A DNA stretch of 64,000 nucleotides from Spirochaetaceae bacterium (GCA_020353535.1 CP070696.1:4714465-4778464), one strand, 5' to 3'; positions 8,184 through 15,747 are shown, numbered from the stretch's first letter. Notes: generated by a model from the sequence alone, not told the origin. Made by a program: numbers and translations.

Positions 8184-8685
8184 TCTTCTCTCTCACTCCG
8201 GTAACTAGATAACTGATCAACAGCGCAATAGCCGCCACCACGACCGTCGAATCGGCTACGTTGAACACGGGCCATCTTTCAAGTCGCAAAATTCCGTAAA
8301 ACTTGATATCGATGAAATCGATCACGCCGGCCGGTCGAAAGTACCTGTCTACCTGATTTCCCAGTCCTCCGCCCATGATCGCCGCCATGATCCAGCGCTG
8401 ACCCTGGGTGAGGTCCTTAGCGGCCAGGAAGTAGTACAGCACAACGGCCACGACCAGCATGGGCAAAACCATGGTCAGGATGATCCGTCCCGTATCGCCC
8501 AAGCCGCGTCCGATGCTGAAGGAAAGGGCCGGATTCTGCACGAAGGTGAAGCGCAGGAAATCGCCGATGATCTGCACCGGCCGGCCGTAGGGAAGGGTCT
8601 TGGAGACCACAAACTTGACAACCTGGTCTACCAGTACAATCCCTCCTGTCAGTATGAGGGGTAGGAGTTTCTTACGTAAGCTCAA
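8167..8685 (-). CDS. lspA: Lipoprotein signal peptidase (signal peptidase II)
   Basis: Cleaves diacylglyceryl-prolipoproteins at the lipobox Cys in the inner membrane. The 172 residues form four hydrophobic segments. Conserved boxes are VDQVVKF near the N-terminus, FVQNPALSFSIG, GGGLGNQVDR with the first catalytic Asp region, and WPVFNVADS carrying the second catalytic Asp. The usual NxGAAF box reads NPALSF here. The start is TTG at 8685 with GGAGGG 7 nt upstream. It lies in a run nif3-lspA-small membrane protein. It would serve lipoproteins such as those at 22.0-23.0 kb. Confidence 0.93.
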   Translation of the reverse strand: MSLRKKLLPLILTGGIVLVDQVVKFVVSKTLPYGRPVQIIGDFLRFTFVQNPALSFSIGRGLGDTGRIILTMVLPMLVVAVVLYYFLAAKDLTQGQRWIMAAIMGGGLGNQVDRYFRPAGVIDFIDIKFYGILRLERWPVFNVADSTVVVAAIALLISYLVTGVREKNEQKS

Positions 8686-8730
8686 AAGTGCACCCTCCGA
8701 TTTAGGATAACTGCTGCAGTAAGGGGCCGC

Positions 8731-9492
8731 TCACAACCCCGTAGGAATGTCGAAAAACCGAGTCTGCAGATCGGTTTCGCTTTGCAACTTTTCGGCCAGT
8801 AGCGTGACACCGGAAGTCTCAGTCAGATAGTGACCTCCGAAGATCACGTTGATGTGACCCTCCAGGCAGTGATGATAGATCGTGTGAGAGGCATCCCCCG
8901 TTATGAACAGATCGAGCTTCTCTTCTATCGCCTGGTAGGCCTCATCCGCCGCCCCCCCGGAAACGATCCCGATGGTTCGGACTGCCTCGGGTCCGAAGGG
9001 AAGAACGCTGATGCCCCGATCCTCCGCTCCGCAGCAAGCGCGTACTACCTGTTCCAGGCTCCTCGCCTCCGGCAGGGTACCCTTGAAACCGATCTTCGTT
9101 CCCTTGTACTCCCCGAAGGGCTCGAGCTGCTGCAGGCCAATTCGCCGGGCCAATCCCGCATTGTTGCCCAACTCCGCATGCATGTCCAGGGGCAGATGCA
9201 CCGCGTACAGGGCAAGGTCCGCCTGGATCAGCGCCCGGATCCGCTGGTAATGTCCGCCAGTCACAGCAAGGGGCCGTCCCCAGAACAATCCGTGGTGGAC
9301 AAACAACAGGTCCGCTTTCCACTCCGCCGCCCGGCGGATGCTCTCCAGGCAGGCATCTACGGCAAAGGCTGCTTTCTCCACGCTTGCCTCGGAATTGCTG
9401 ACCTGTAGCCCGTTGAGAGCCATGTCGGTTCCGGCAAACTCCTCGAGTGAAAGGAGCCGTTGGATCAGTGTGTCGAATTCCTCCAGAAGCAT
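8731..9492 (-). CDS. Nif3-like dinuclear metal centre protein (YbgI family)
   Basis: A 253-residue NIF3 family protein, close to the short bacterial form. Metal-ligand boxes are visible: FVHHGLFWG, AVHLPLDMH, and the C-terminal FGGHYLTE. Family members form toroidal hexamers with two metals per subunit; the reaction is not established despite the label GTP cyclohydrolase type 2. The ATG at 9492 is 8 nt after a perfect TATAAT box and lacks a ribosome site, so the mRNA should be leaderless. lspA follows 45 nt downstream. Confidence 0.9.
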   Translation of the reverse strand: MLLEEFDTLIQRLLSLEEFAGTDMALNGLQVSNSEASVEKAAFAVDACLESIRRAAEWKADLLFVHHGLFWGRPLAVTGGHYQRIRALIQADLALYAVHLPLDMHAELGNNAGLARRIGLQQLEPFGEYKGTKIGFKGTLPEARSLEQVVRACCGAEDRGISVLPFGPEAVRTIGIVSGGAADEAYQAIEEKLDLFITGDASHTIYHHCLEGHINVIFGGHYLTETSGVTLLAEKLQSETDLQTRFFDIPTGL

Positions 9493-9500
9493 GGTCGCTC

Positions 9501-9530
9501 ATTATAGCAGCAGGAGATAGGGGGAGGCAA
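9501..9530 (-). promoter_or_regulatory. Promoter of nif3-lspA (leaderless spacing)
   Basis: Minus strand TTGCCT (9525-9530), 18 nt, TATAAT (9501-9506), then 8 nt to the ATG at 9492. The predicted transcript begins about 2 nt before the start codon. Confidence 0.65.
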
Positions 9531-9539
9531 TGCGTTGGG

Positions 9540-9568
9540 TTGACATCGACAGTTCGGGAAGATATTCT
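9540..9568 (+). promoter_or_regulatory. Promoter of the HDOD gene
   Basis: TTGACA (9540-9545), 17 nt, TATTCT (9563-9568). It is divergent from the nif3 promoter, with -35 boxes 9 nt apart. The leader is about 23 nt and carries GGAAG, a conventional arrangement that contrasts with nif3. Confidence 0.65.
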
Positions 9569-9597
9569 CAAACACAGATTGAAAGCTGGAAGAACAG

Positions 9598-11085
9598 ATG
9601 CCCCCGCAAGTCAACATTGAGCAGGTAAAACGGGCCGCCCACAACTCGGTTCCTCTGACCTTCAAGACTTTTACCCTCCCCCACGATACCGAGGAATATC
9701 TGGATGAGGTTCTCAACATATTCCTAGCGGAGCTCGGCTTTCCGGAGATCAAGGACCAGCTTTCCTATTGCCTGCGGGAGCTGGCGGTCAACGCAAAAAA
9801 AGCCAACACCAAACGGGCCTATTTCCACGAACGGGGTCTGGACCTGAACAATCCTCAGCACTACGCCGAAGGCATGAAGAACTTCAAAGACGACACTCTC
9901 GGGAATATCGAGCATTATCTGCAGAAACAGAAGGAACTTGGGCTGTACCTCAAGATCATCTATCACACCCGGGAAAAGACCTTTATGATTTCCGTACGCA
10001 ATAACGTAGAAATCACCAAGATCGAGCAGATACGCATCTTCGATAGAATCGCCCGTTCCCGAGCCTTCACCAGCATGGAGGAGGCCTTTGCCACGGTGCT
10101 CGATCAGACCGAAGGAGCAGGTCTGGGCATCGTCATCCTGATCCTCATGCTGAAGAAAATCGGTCTCGATGAGGAGTCTTTCGCCATCGATGTGGAGGAC
10201 GGGGAGACCGTGGCTACCTTGACTGTCCCCTTCAACGAAGTTCAGGTGGAGAAGATGGACGCGCTGACCCAGCAGATCATCCGGGAGGTCAAAGAGCTGC
10301 CTCAGTTTCCGGACAATATCCTCCATCTTCAGCGTCTGATCACCGATCCTGAGTCGGAAATCACCGACATTGCACGACAGATTTCTACGGATCCGATGCT
10401 GACCGCGGATCTGCTCAAGCTGGTCAACTCTGCCCAGTTCATGCTGCCCAAAAGGGTGGATAACATCGTGGAGGCGGTGAAACTGGTTGGTATGAAGGGT
10501 GTGCGCAACCTCTTGTACACCCATGGAACGCAGAAGATCTTGGGTCAGAAATACCGGGAAATGCGGGAATTGTGGCAGCACTCCTACCGCACCGCTTTCT
10601 ACGCCTACAATCTGGCCAAGAGCTTCCATCGGCGTAAAGAGATCCTTGACGATGTGTATGTGGGCGGCATTCTCCATGACTTGGGTAAAATCATCCTGGC
10701 CTCCCTGCATCCCGATCTGTTGGAGAGAATCCGCGGTTTCTGCAAGGAGAAAGAGATCCCGTCAAATATGCTGGAGAATTTCGCCGCCGGCATGAATCAC
10801 GCGGAAGTGGGAGCGCTGATCGCAGAGAAATGGAACTTCCCGGATCAGTTGGTCGACGCCATCCGCTTCCACCACTCGCCGCTGGAGTGCAAAGATCAAA
10901 ACCGGGACATCGTGTTCAGCGTCTATCTGGCAAATGCCTTGACCGATTTGGAACGGCAGCAGATCCTGTTCGAACAGATGGAGCGCTGGGTTCTGGGGGA
11001 TTTCGGTATTCAAAGTGAAGAACAATTGACCCGCATCCAGCAGCGCCTGGAGGCCGCCTTCGACCAACAGCGATCCCGCTTCTAG
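9598..11085 (+). CDS. HDOD signalling protein with N-terminal GHKL ATPase-like domain
   Basis: A 495-residue two-part protein. The first ~210 residues look like a histidine-kinase-type ATP-binding fold: an N-box like LRELAVNAKKA (about 57-67) and a G-box like EGAGLGIVILILML (about 175-188). No phosphoacceptor His domain is evident. Residues ~215-495 are an HDOD domain (PQFPDNILHLQRL, then ISTDPMLTADLLKLVNSA) with an intact HD pair in GGILHDLGKI and a later FHHSPLE. HDOD proteins act in signalling, taxis and stress control. The fusion suggests nucleotide-dependent switching (inference). A GGAAG ribosome site precedes the ATG. Confidence 0.85.
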   Translation: MPPQVNIEQVKRAAHNSVPLTFKTFTLPHDTEEYLDEVLNIFLAELGFPEIKDQLSYCLRELAVNAKKANTKRAYFHERGLDLNNPQHYAEGMKNFKDDTLGNIEHYLQKQKELGLYLKIIYHTREKTFMISVRNNVEITKIEQIRIFDRIARSRAFTSMEEAFATVLDQTEGAGLGIVILILMLKKIGLDEESFAIDVEDGETVATLTVPFNEVQVEKMDALTQQIIREVKELPQFPDNILHLQRLITDPESEITDIARQISTDPMLTADLLKLVNSAQFMLPKRVDNIVEAVKLVGMKGVRNLLYTHGTQKILGQKYREMRELWQHSYRTAFYAYNLAKSFHRRKEILDDVYVGGILHDLGKIILASLHPDLLERIRGFCKEKEIPSNMLENFAAGMNHAEVGALIAEKWNFPDQLVDAIRFHHSPLECKDQNRDIVFSVYLANALTDLERQQILFEQMERWVLGDFGIQSEEQLTRIQQRLEAAFDQQRSRF

Positions 11086-11126
11086 CCCTCTTCACTCCGT
11101 GTTTTCTGGGGAGAAAAACGAATCCC

Positions 11127-11294
11127 ATGGGTATAAGGAAACTACTCGATACCTATAGGGGATTGGACCGGGACATCTACTTCCTCTGCCCGGCTCAGGT
11201 AATCCACAGCATCGGGCACTTCGTACACCCAGTTTGGATCTTGACTTTAATATTACTATATAGTATTTTTACTATGTTATTAAAGCAATGGTAA
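11127..11294 (+). pseudogene. Possible remnant of an MFS transporter N-terminus
   Basis: A 55-codon frame from ATG 11127 to TAA. It reads MGIRKLLDTYRGLDRDIYF, then a segment with an IGHFVHP-like turn, then a hydrophobic helix. MFS permeases often begin with such a basic, Asp/Arg-rich start followed by NxxGxFxxP. The frame stops after the first helix, and the second half is much more AT-rich and overlaps the grx promoter, so it looks like a truncated relic. It could also be a chance ORF. Confidence 0.3.
11241..11269 (+). promoter_or_regulatory. Promoter of grx-osmC
   Basis: TTGACT (11241-11246), 17 nt, TATTTT (11264-11269) in a locally AT-rich stretch. The leader would be about 40 nt and ends with AGGAGG. 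Confidence 0.5.
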
Positions 11295-11314
11295 TATCAA
11301 GCAGGAGGAAAGAA

Positions 11315-11545
11315 ATGGCGATTACCATGTATTCGACACCAACCTGCGGCTTCTGTGTAAAGGCCAAGCAGTACTTCCAGCAGAATCATATACCCTTCAC
11401 CGAGTACAACGTAGCGGCGGATCAGAGAAAAGCGGAGGAGATGGTCCGCAAGTCCGGCCAAATGGGTGTTCCTGTCATTGATGTTCACGGGAAAATCATC
11501 GTAGGATTCAACCAACCGGAAATCGAACGCGCCCTGAAGCGCTAG
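11315..11545 (+). CDS. Glutaredoxin-like thiol-disulfide protein
   Basis: A 76-residue thioredoxin-fold protein with the redox motif STPTCGFC near residue 9. The cis-Pro segment is GVPVIDVHGKIIVGF, with the SGQMGVPV pattern of small NrdH/YruB-like glutaredoxins. It probably passes electrons to cytoplasmic reductases or ribonucleotide reductase (inference). An AGGAGG site at 11303-11308 is 6 nt before ATG 11315; an earlier ATG at 11288 is less well placed. An OsmC protein follows after 35 nt, so a thiol/peroxide-defence operon is likely. Confidence 0.88.
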   Translation: MAITMYSTPTCGFCVKAKQYFQQNHIPFTEYNVAADQRKAEEMVRKSGQMGVPVIDVHGKIIVGFNQPEIERALKR

Positions 11546-11580
11546 TCGGCACCGGGGAAGAGGCGCAAGAGGAGGAAGCC

Positions 11581-12000
11581 GTGGCTCACAAGACGGTTGT
11601 TACCTGGACGGAGGATCTAGCCTTCGATGTGGAGTTGGACGGGCATCATTTCATGGTGGATGCGGATGAAAAGTTTGGCGGCCGAAACCGGGGCCCCAAG
11701 CCCAAGGGTTTGCTTCTCTCCGCCCTGGCGGGCTGCACCGGCATGGACGTGGCCTCGATGCTCACCAAGATGAAGATGCCCTTTGACAAGTTCGCCATGG
11801 AAGTTCAGGGCGAACTGGCCGATGAGCACCCGAAGTGTTATACGGACATCGTTATCCGCTACCTCTTTTGGGGTAAAGAGCTGGATCGGGACAAGATCGA
11901 GAAATCCGTAAACCTGTCAGTTGACAAGTACTGCGCCGTGCATTACATGCTCAGTAAAGCGGCCACGCTGCGGCACGAAATCGTGCTGAATCCCAGCTGA
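11581..12000 (+). CDS. OsmC/Ohr family protein
   Basis: A 139-residue OsmC-like protein, a family of Cys-based hydroperoxide reductases. The two expected cysteines are visible: LAGCTGMD near residue 57 and DKYCAVHYML near residue 120. Upstream GGRNRGPKPKGLLLSALAGC matches the YhfA-like OsmC subgroup. The start is GTG 11581 with AGAGGAGGAAG just upstream. It pairs with the glutaredoxin gene, which could supply reducing power (inference), and is followed by a strong terminator-like hairpin. Confidence 0.9.
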   Translation: MAHKTVVTWTEDLAFDVELDGHHFMVDADEKFGGRNRGPKPKGLLLSALAGCTGMDVASMLTKMKMPFDKFAMEVQGELADEHPKCYTDIVIRYLFWGKELDRDKIEKSVNLSVDKYCAVHYMLSKAATLRHEIVLNPS

Positions 12001-12067
12001 TCGTCCCACAGAACTCACGAGACTCAGCAGGTAGTAAAAAAAAGAACAAATCGAAGCAACGTGGATG

Positions 12068-12105
12068 AAACCCCCGTTATAGATAGAAATGCTAACGGGG
12101 GTTTT
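12068..12105 (+). terminator. Strong hairpin after osmC, directly before the next start codon
   Basis: A perfect 12-bp stem AAACCCCCGTTA (12068-12079) / TAACGGGGGTTT (12093-12104) with a 13-nt loop and a short T tract on its 3' side. It reads as a Rho-independent terminator for grx-osmC. It ends 4 nt before the ATG of the following ORF. Confidence 0.7.
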
Positions 12106-12108
12106 ATT

Positions 12109-12423
12109 ATGAACAGACGCAAAGGTCGTATAGAGGATGTCCAGCCGCTGATCGAAGGGGGCCGGTTGAAGGTGCGGCTCAGGGTATGTAAAACCGAAGG
12201 CGGAAAGCTATTCGCCTTTCTTCCCGATCGGGAGCTTTCCGCTCTGCTGCCCCGTTCCATTCTGCTCACCACCCTTCAGGAAGTGCCAAGGGAACTGCTG
12301 GAAACCATCGATCCGATGCTCAGCAAGCAGGTCAGGGGGCGGGTGGTTCGCCTTTGGCAATACGCGGAGCGCTGGTACGCTTCGTTCCTTCCTTGGCGTT
12401 CGGTTCACTTCGCCGACCCGTAA
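12109..12423 (+). CDS. Small hypothetical protein
   Basis: A 104-residue basic protein with no family that I recognise. It starts MNRRKGRIEDVQPLIEGG and ends with an aromatic LWQYAERWYASFLPW segment. ATG 12109 follows the terminator-like hairpin by 4 nt and has no clear ribosome site. A GTG at 12061 would instead place the hairpin inside the gene. The 3' end overlaps the opposite-strand methyltransferase gene by 92 bp. Whether it is expressed is uncertain. Confidence 0.45.
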   Translation: MNRRKGRIEDVQPLIEGGRLKVRLRVCKTEGGKLFAFLPDRELSALLPRSILLTTLQEVPRELLETIDPMLSKQVRGRVVRLWQYAERWYASFLPWRSVHFADP

Positions 12424-13243
12424 CTGAAGCGTGCCAGGCCTGCAGGACGATTCCCACAGCCACGGCTACATTGAGGGACCTCTTGGCTCCGGCCATGGGA
12501 ATCGAGATCCGTCCCGCCTTGGAAGCGGCCAGATTCAAGCTCTTGGGGCTCAAGCCCAGCTCTTCGGAGCCGACCAGCATGACTCCTCGTTCAGGAAAAG
12601 AGAAACGATCCAGGGGTGTTCCCCCCAGCTCGAGGGCGAATATGCCCTCCAAATGCTCACTCTCGATCAGCTCGGGTAGATCTGCCAACTCGGCAAACCG
12701 CCAGGGCATGATCCTGATCGCTCCCCGGGCCGACTTCACCGCCCGTGGGTGCAGGGGAGAGGCGGTGGTCGGGGAGAGCAGCAACTCCCTCACGCCGAAG
12801 GCCTCAGCGGATCGAAAGATCGCCCCTACATTGTAGGGTGAGCGAATCTCCTCCAGATATACCCGGATCGGCAGTATCCTGCGAGCAGCAGAATCGAGCT
12901 CCACAGAAGCAGGTGCCAGTAGATCCCATTCGGCCGGCTCGGCCCCCAGGTGCCGAAGAAGCGCGTGCCGTACCCGGTTAAGCTGTCGGTGTAATTTGGA
13001 CGTGTCCACGCCGGAAGGATCCACGCCGGGCTGATCACACAGGGCCCTACAGTTTTCGGCGGCTGCTACCAGCGCCGGTGCACCGATTTCTTCCCGGAGA
13101 ATCAAACTGCATAGGGCCTGCAGGTACTCCCGATGCGCCTCCCGCCCCATCTCCAATTCCCGTTCCTCGGCCTGAAGCAGAAGTACGATCTTCCGCAATC
13201 GGGTCGATCGGGGCAGGGTGCTGAGCTTCTTGATCGAGATCAC
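12332..13243 (-). CDS. SpoU/TrmH family RNA 2'-O-methyltransferase
   Basis: A SPOUT-fold methyltransferase of 303 residues. Motif 1 is SPYNVGAIFRSAEAFGV with the catalytic Arg/Asn. Motif 2 is VMLVGSEELGLS. Motif 3, the knot end, is ISIPMAGAKRSLNVAVAVGI. The N-terminal ~120 residues are family-specific and may bind RNA; the target (tRNA or 23S rRNA) cannot be read from sequence. The start is GTG, 5 nt after the upstream stop and without a ribosome site, so coupling is likely. The last ~30 residues after the fold are a Lys/Arg/Pro-rich tail whose DNA is antisense to the ORF at 12109. Confidence 0.88.
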   Translation of the reverse strand: MISIKKLSTLPRSTRLRKIVLLLQAEERELEMGREAHREYLQALCSLILREEIGAPALVAAAENCRALCDQPGVDPSGVDTSKLHRQLNRVRHALLRHLGAEPAEWDLLAPASVELDSAARRILPIRVYLEEIRSPYNVGAIFRSAEAFGVRELLLSPTTASPLHPRAVKSARGAIRIMPWRFAELADLPELIESEHLEGIFALELGGTPLDRFSFPERGVMLVGSEELGLSPKSLNLAASKAGRISIPMAGAKRSLNVAVAVGIVLQAWHASVTGRRSEPNAKEGTKRTSAPRIAKGEPPAP

Positions 13244-13248
13244 GAAAA

Positions 13249-14397
13249 CTAATAGGCGGATTTGACGAGCTCGTACAGGTCTTCCGCCGAGATGCTTCGC
13301 GGCAGGTAGTTCATCATGTCGAAGTTGCGGGCGATTCCCGCGATATCGACCATATCGTCCAGATTCAAGTCAAAATCTCGTAGCCGGGTCGGCAGCGCCA
13401 TCGAGCCGATAATACGGCGCACAGCCTCAACGGCTCGGGCCGCCCCCTCCACCGGAGCCGCATCATCCACCGCTTCCCCCAGATAGCGGGCAACGGCGGT
13501 CAGCTTCTCCGAGGCGATCCCGGAGTAGAATTCCATCACGTGGGGAAGCATGATCGAGGAAACCCAGGATTTGGGTACCATGAAGCTGCCGTTGATGGCG
13601 TAAGCCAGGGCTGTGCCGACTCCTGCCTTACTGATCGTCAAACCGAGGCTTGCCAGCAATCCGGCCATGGAGGCGTTCATCCGCACTCTCAGATCATCCG
13701 GCTGGTTGACCAACGGATCGATAATCTTGCCGATCAACTCACAAGCACGCAGCAGAAACGTGTCGGAGAGGAAGCTGCTCCTGGAGGACAGATACCCCTC
13801 CACAGCCACCAGCAGCGTGTCCATCAGCGTGGTAGCCGTGTATTTCGGCGGCAGGGTGATGGTGAGCTTGGGATCCACGATCACCGCCTTGGTGATTCGC
13901 CGCTGGGTACGGCCGATCTTGGCGCTGCGATCCCGTCCGTCGGTGAGCAGGTACTCGTCCACCAGCAGGAAAGGATCGCGGCAGGTGGTGGGGATACTGA
14001 TGTAGGCAAGGGATTCACCGCCGGGCTGTACTCCCGACAGATACTCATCCATATCCACTTCCCCCGGGCTCACCATGGCTATACATTTGGCAACCGATAG
14101 GGTACGCACGCCCCCCAATCCGACGATAATCTCCGCCCGGGAACTTCGAGCCAGGTTGACTCCCTCATCCACAACCTTGCTGGTGGCGTGAGGAACGACC
14201 TCATCGAAGACGATGTACTGGATCCCCTTTTTCTCAAAAAGAGCTTGAATTCTGTCGATCACCTTCCCTTCATAGAGAATCGCCTCCGTAACCAGCAGCA
14301 CTCGTTCTCCGTACTGACTGACTACGGCGGCAATCCTGTTCAGGACATCTAAACCAAAACGTACATCCGTGGGTATGGAAAAGGATAGGTCAGGCAT
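13249..14397 (-). CDS. Iron-containing alcohol dehydrogenase homologue lacking metal ligands
   Basis: Full-length (382 residues) with clear group III ADH similarity, e.g. the stretch ending DTLLVAVEGYLSS and IMLPHVMEF. Key positions are changed. The nucleotide loop GGGSxxD reads GLGGVRTL. Of the four metal ligands, the Asp in MDTLLV is kept, but the three His positions are Val (DTLLV), Thr (GVGTALAY) and Lys (VPKSW in place of PHG). An oxidoreductase reaction is therefore unlikely; a structural or regulatory role is inferred. It lies downstream of rsmI-flgM but behind a terminator. An AAGGAGA sequence is about 12 nt before the ATG. Confidence 0.85.
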   Translation of the reverse strand: MPDLSFSIPTDVRFGLDVLNRIAAVVSQYGERVLLVTEAILYEGKVIDRIQALFEKKGIQYIVFDEVVPHATSKVVDEGVNLARSSRAEIIVGLGGVRTLSVAKCIAMVSPGEVDMDEYLSGVQPGGESLAYISIPTTCRDPFLLVDEYLLTDGRDRSAKIGRTQRRITKAVIVDPKLTITLPPKYTATTLMDTLLVAVEGYLSSRSSFLSDTFLLRACELIGKIIDPLVNQPDDLRVRMNASMAGLLASLGLTISKAGVGTALAYAINGSFMVPKSWVSSIMLPHVMEFYSGIASEKLTAVARYLGEAVDDAAPVEGAARAVEAVRRIIGSMALPTRLRDFDLNLDDMVDIAGIARNFDMMNYLPRSISAEDLYELVKSAY

Positions 14398-14423
14398 CTT
14401 AAGGGCTGTCTCCTTGCCATATC

Positions 14424-14458
14424 AAAAAGGCGGAAGGCCCATTATTGGACCCTCCGCC
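14424..14458 (-). terminator. Rho-independent terminator after flgM
   Basis: On the minus strand GGCGGAGGG pairs with CCTTCCGCC (9 bp with one G-U; 14450-14458 with 14429-14437). An inner CC/GG pair follows, then TTTTT (14424-14428). It lies between flgM and the ADH-like gene. Confidence 0.75.
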
Positions 14459-14496
14459 CATTATTTGTTTGCTGTATAGCCCACCTTTGCTTCAGG

Positions 14497-14784
14497 TCAG
14501 GTTATCTCAAAATATTCCATCAGGCGATCGGCCACCGAACTGATCACTTTCTCTGAAATGTAGGAAGGATCCTGCAGCTTCCTCTTTGCGGCTTCGACCA
14601 GTTCCCAGCGGATCTCCGGCGACTGCTTGGCTATGGTGGTTGCTTGATAGACTTCGGCCTTGCTCTTCGCCTCTTCGCTGAGATTGATCGAGTCCGCCCC
14701 TTGGCTCTTGCTGGGTTTATCCGCGGGCTTTGTCTTTTTGAAACTCTGTACCGGATCCGTAGGTCCGATTCGTTCAATCGTCAT
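14497..14784 (-). CDS. flgM: FlgM-like anti-sigma-28 factor
   Basis: A 95-residue protein. The first half is disordered and Lys/Pro/Ser-rich. It then has DSINLSEEAKSKAEVYQ, the SxxA-type segment typical of FlgM, and a helical C-terminus (EIRWELVEAAKRKL, VISSVADRLMEYF) that would bind the flagellar sigma factor FliA and hold back late flagellar genes. I chose ATG 14784 (MTIERIGPTDP), which matches the usual spirochete start; a GTG at 14805 overlapping the rsmI stop is possible. No other flagellar genes are in the window. Confidence 0.8.
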   Translation of the reverse strand: MTIERIGPTDPVQSFKKTKPADKPSKSQGADSINLSEEAKSKAEVYQATTIAKQSPEIRWELVEAAKRKLQDPSYISEKVISSVADRLMEYFEIT

Positions 14785-14801
14785 CGCCAGCCGTATTCCT
14801 T

Positions 14802-15509
14802 TCACTTACCAGTATCGTCATGCTTGACATTCAACTTGATGTTTTTCTTGGGCATGACGAACAGGCTTAATTCTCCTCTAATTGTCGTCCTTACCGCCAT
14901 TTCCGTCAAGAGCTTTTCCGGGAAACCTTTGAGGAATTCTTCGTGCACTTTTGTCATTTCCCGTCCGATCAGGCACATCCGTTCTGGGGCCAAGGTCTGT
15001 AGATCCGCCAGCAGTTTGAGGATCCGATGGGGCGACTCGAACAAAACCACTCCCTCCCCGCGGTCCAGCAGCATCTTCAACTGGCTGCGCCTGCGCCCCC
15101 CCTTTGGAGAGAGAAAACCGGCAAAGATGATCTGACCGGTCGCCGCCCCACTGACGCTCAGGATCGTCGATAGTGCGGAGGGGCCCGGGATGGGAGTGAT
15201 TTTCACCTCCTGCTCCCGGGCCAGGGCTACTAAATATGATCCGGGATCGGAAATCCCCGGTGTTCCCCCGTCCGTGACCAGGGCGATCCGTTTGCCCTGC
15301 CGGAGCAGCTCCAGCAAACGAGGAGCGGCTTTCCTCATGTTGTGGCTATGAAAAGCCGTCAGAGAGGCCTTTAATCCGTAGTGGTTGAGCAGCTTCAGGG
15401 TCTGCCGGGTGTCTTCACAGGCGATCACATCCACCTCACCCAGGATCCGCAGAGCCCGACCGGAGATATCCTCCAAATTTCCTATAGGCGTGGCTACAAT
15501 GTACAGCAT
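14802..15509 (-). CDS. rsmI: 16S rRNA (cytidine-1402-2'-O)-methyltransferase
   Basis: A 235-residue tetrapyrrole-methylase-fold enzyme that 2'-O-methylates C1402 in the ribosomal P site. Visible motifs are LYIVATPIGNLEDIS at the N-terminus, CEDTRQT, TDGGTPGISDPG, and PIPGPSALSTILSVSG. I took ATG 15509 because it starts the conserved strand exactly; the longer open frame to 15608 has no similarity. A TACAGT box is 7 nt upstream and there is no ribosome site, so a leaderless transcript is likely. flgM follows. Confidence 0.93.
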   Translation of the reverse strand: MLYIVATPIGNLEDISGRALRILGEVDVIACEDTRQTLKLLNHYGLKASLTAFHSHNMRKAAPRLLELLRQGKRIALVTDGGTPGISDPGSYLVALAREQEVKITPIPGPSALSTILSVSGAATGQIIFAGFLSPKGGRRRSQLKMLLDRGEGVVLFESPHRILKLLADLQTLAPERMCLIGREMTKVHEEFLKGFPEKLLTEMAVRTTIRGELSLFVMPKKNIKLNVKHDDTGK

Positions 15510-15516
15510 CGAATCC

Positions 15517-15522
15517 ACTGTA
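15517..15522 (-). promoter_or_regulatory. -10 box of rsmI
   Basis: TACAGT on the minus strand, 7 nt before ATG 15509; no good -35 box was found at 16-18 nt. Confidence 0.4.
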
Positions 15523-15586
15523 CACAATGAAACAGAAACTTGCCATTGCCCAAGCTCCGGCATTACCATTGGAATGGGAGAAAAAA

Positions 15587-15727
15587 ATGAAGAAGCATAA
15601 GCGATCACCTAAGCAGAAGGAGAGCAAACCCAAGGAGCCGATGCGAACCCTGCTCAAGCAGGAGGGCAAAATGGTCCACGGCACGCGAGGCAAACCGACC
15701 CGGGGACCCCGGGGGAACAAGCGCTAA
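15587..15727 (+). CDS. Small very basic protein
   Basis: A 46-residue product, MKKHKRSPKQKESKPKEP then a tail of Arg/Gly/Pro/Lys (RGKPTRGPRGNKR). It is too short and simple to assign; nucleic-acid or ribosome binding is only a guess. Support is a GGGAG site 6 nt before the ATG and a possible promoter TTGCCA (15540-15545), 18 nt, TACCAT (15564-15569). A longer frame starts at 15527. It lies between divergent rsmI and downstream serS. Confidence 0.4.
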   Translation: MKKHKRSPKQKESKPKEPMRTLLKQEGKMVHGTRGKPTRGPRGNKR

Positions 15728-15747
15728 AGCTGGAGGCCAGGAGGGCT

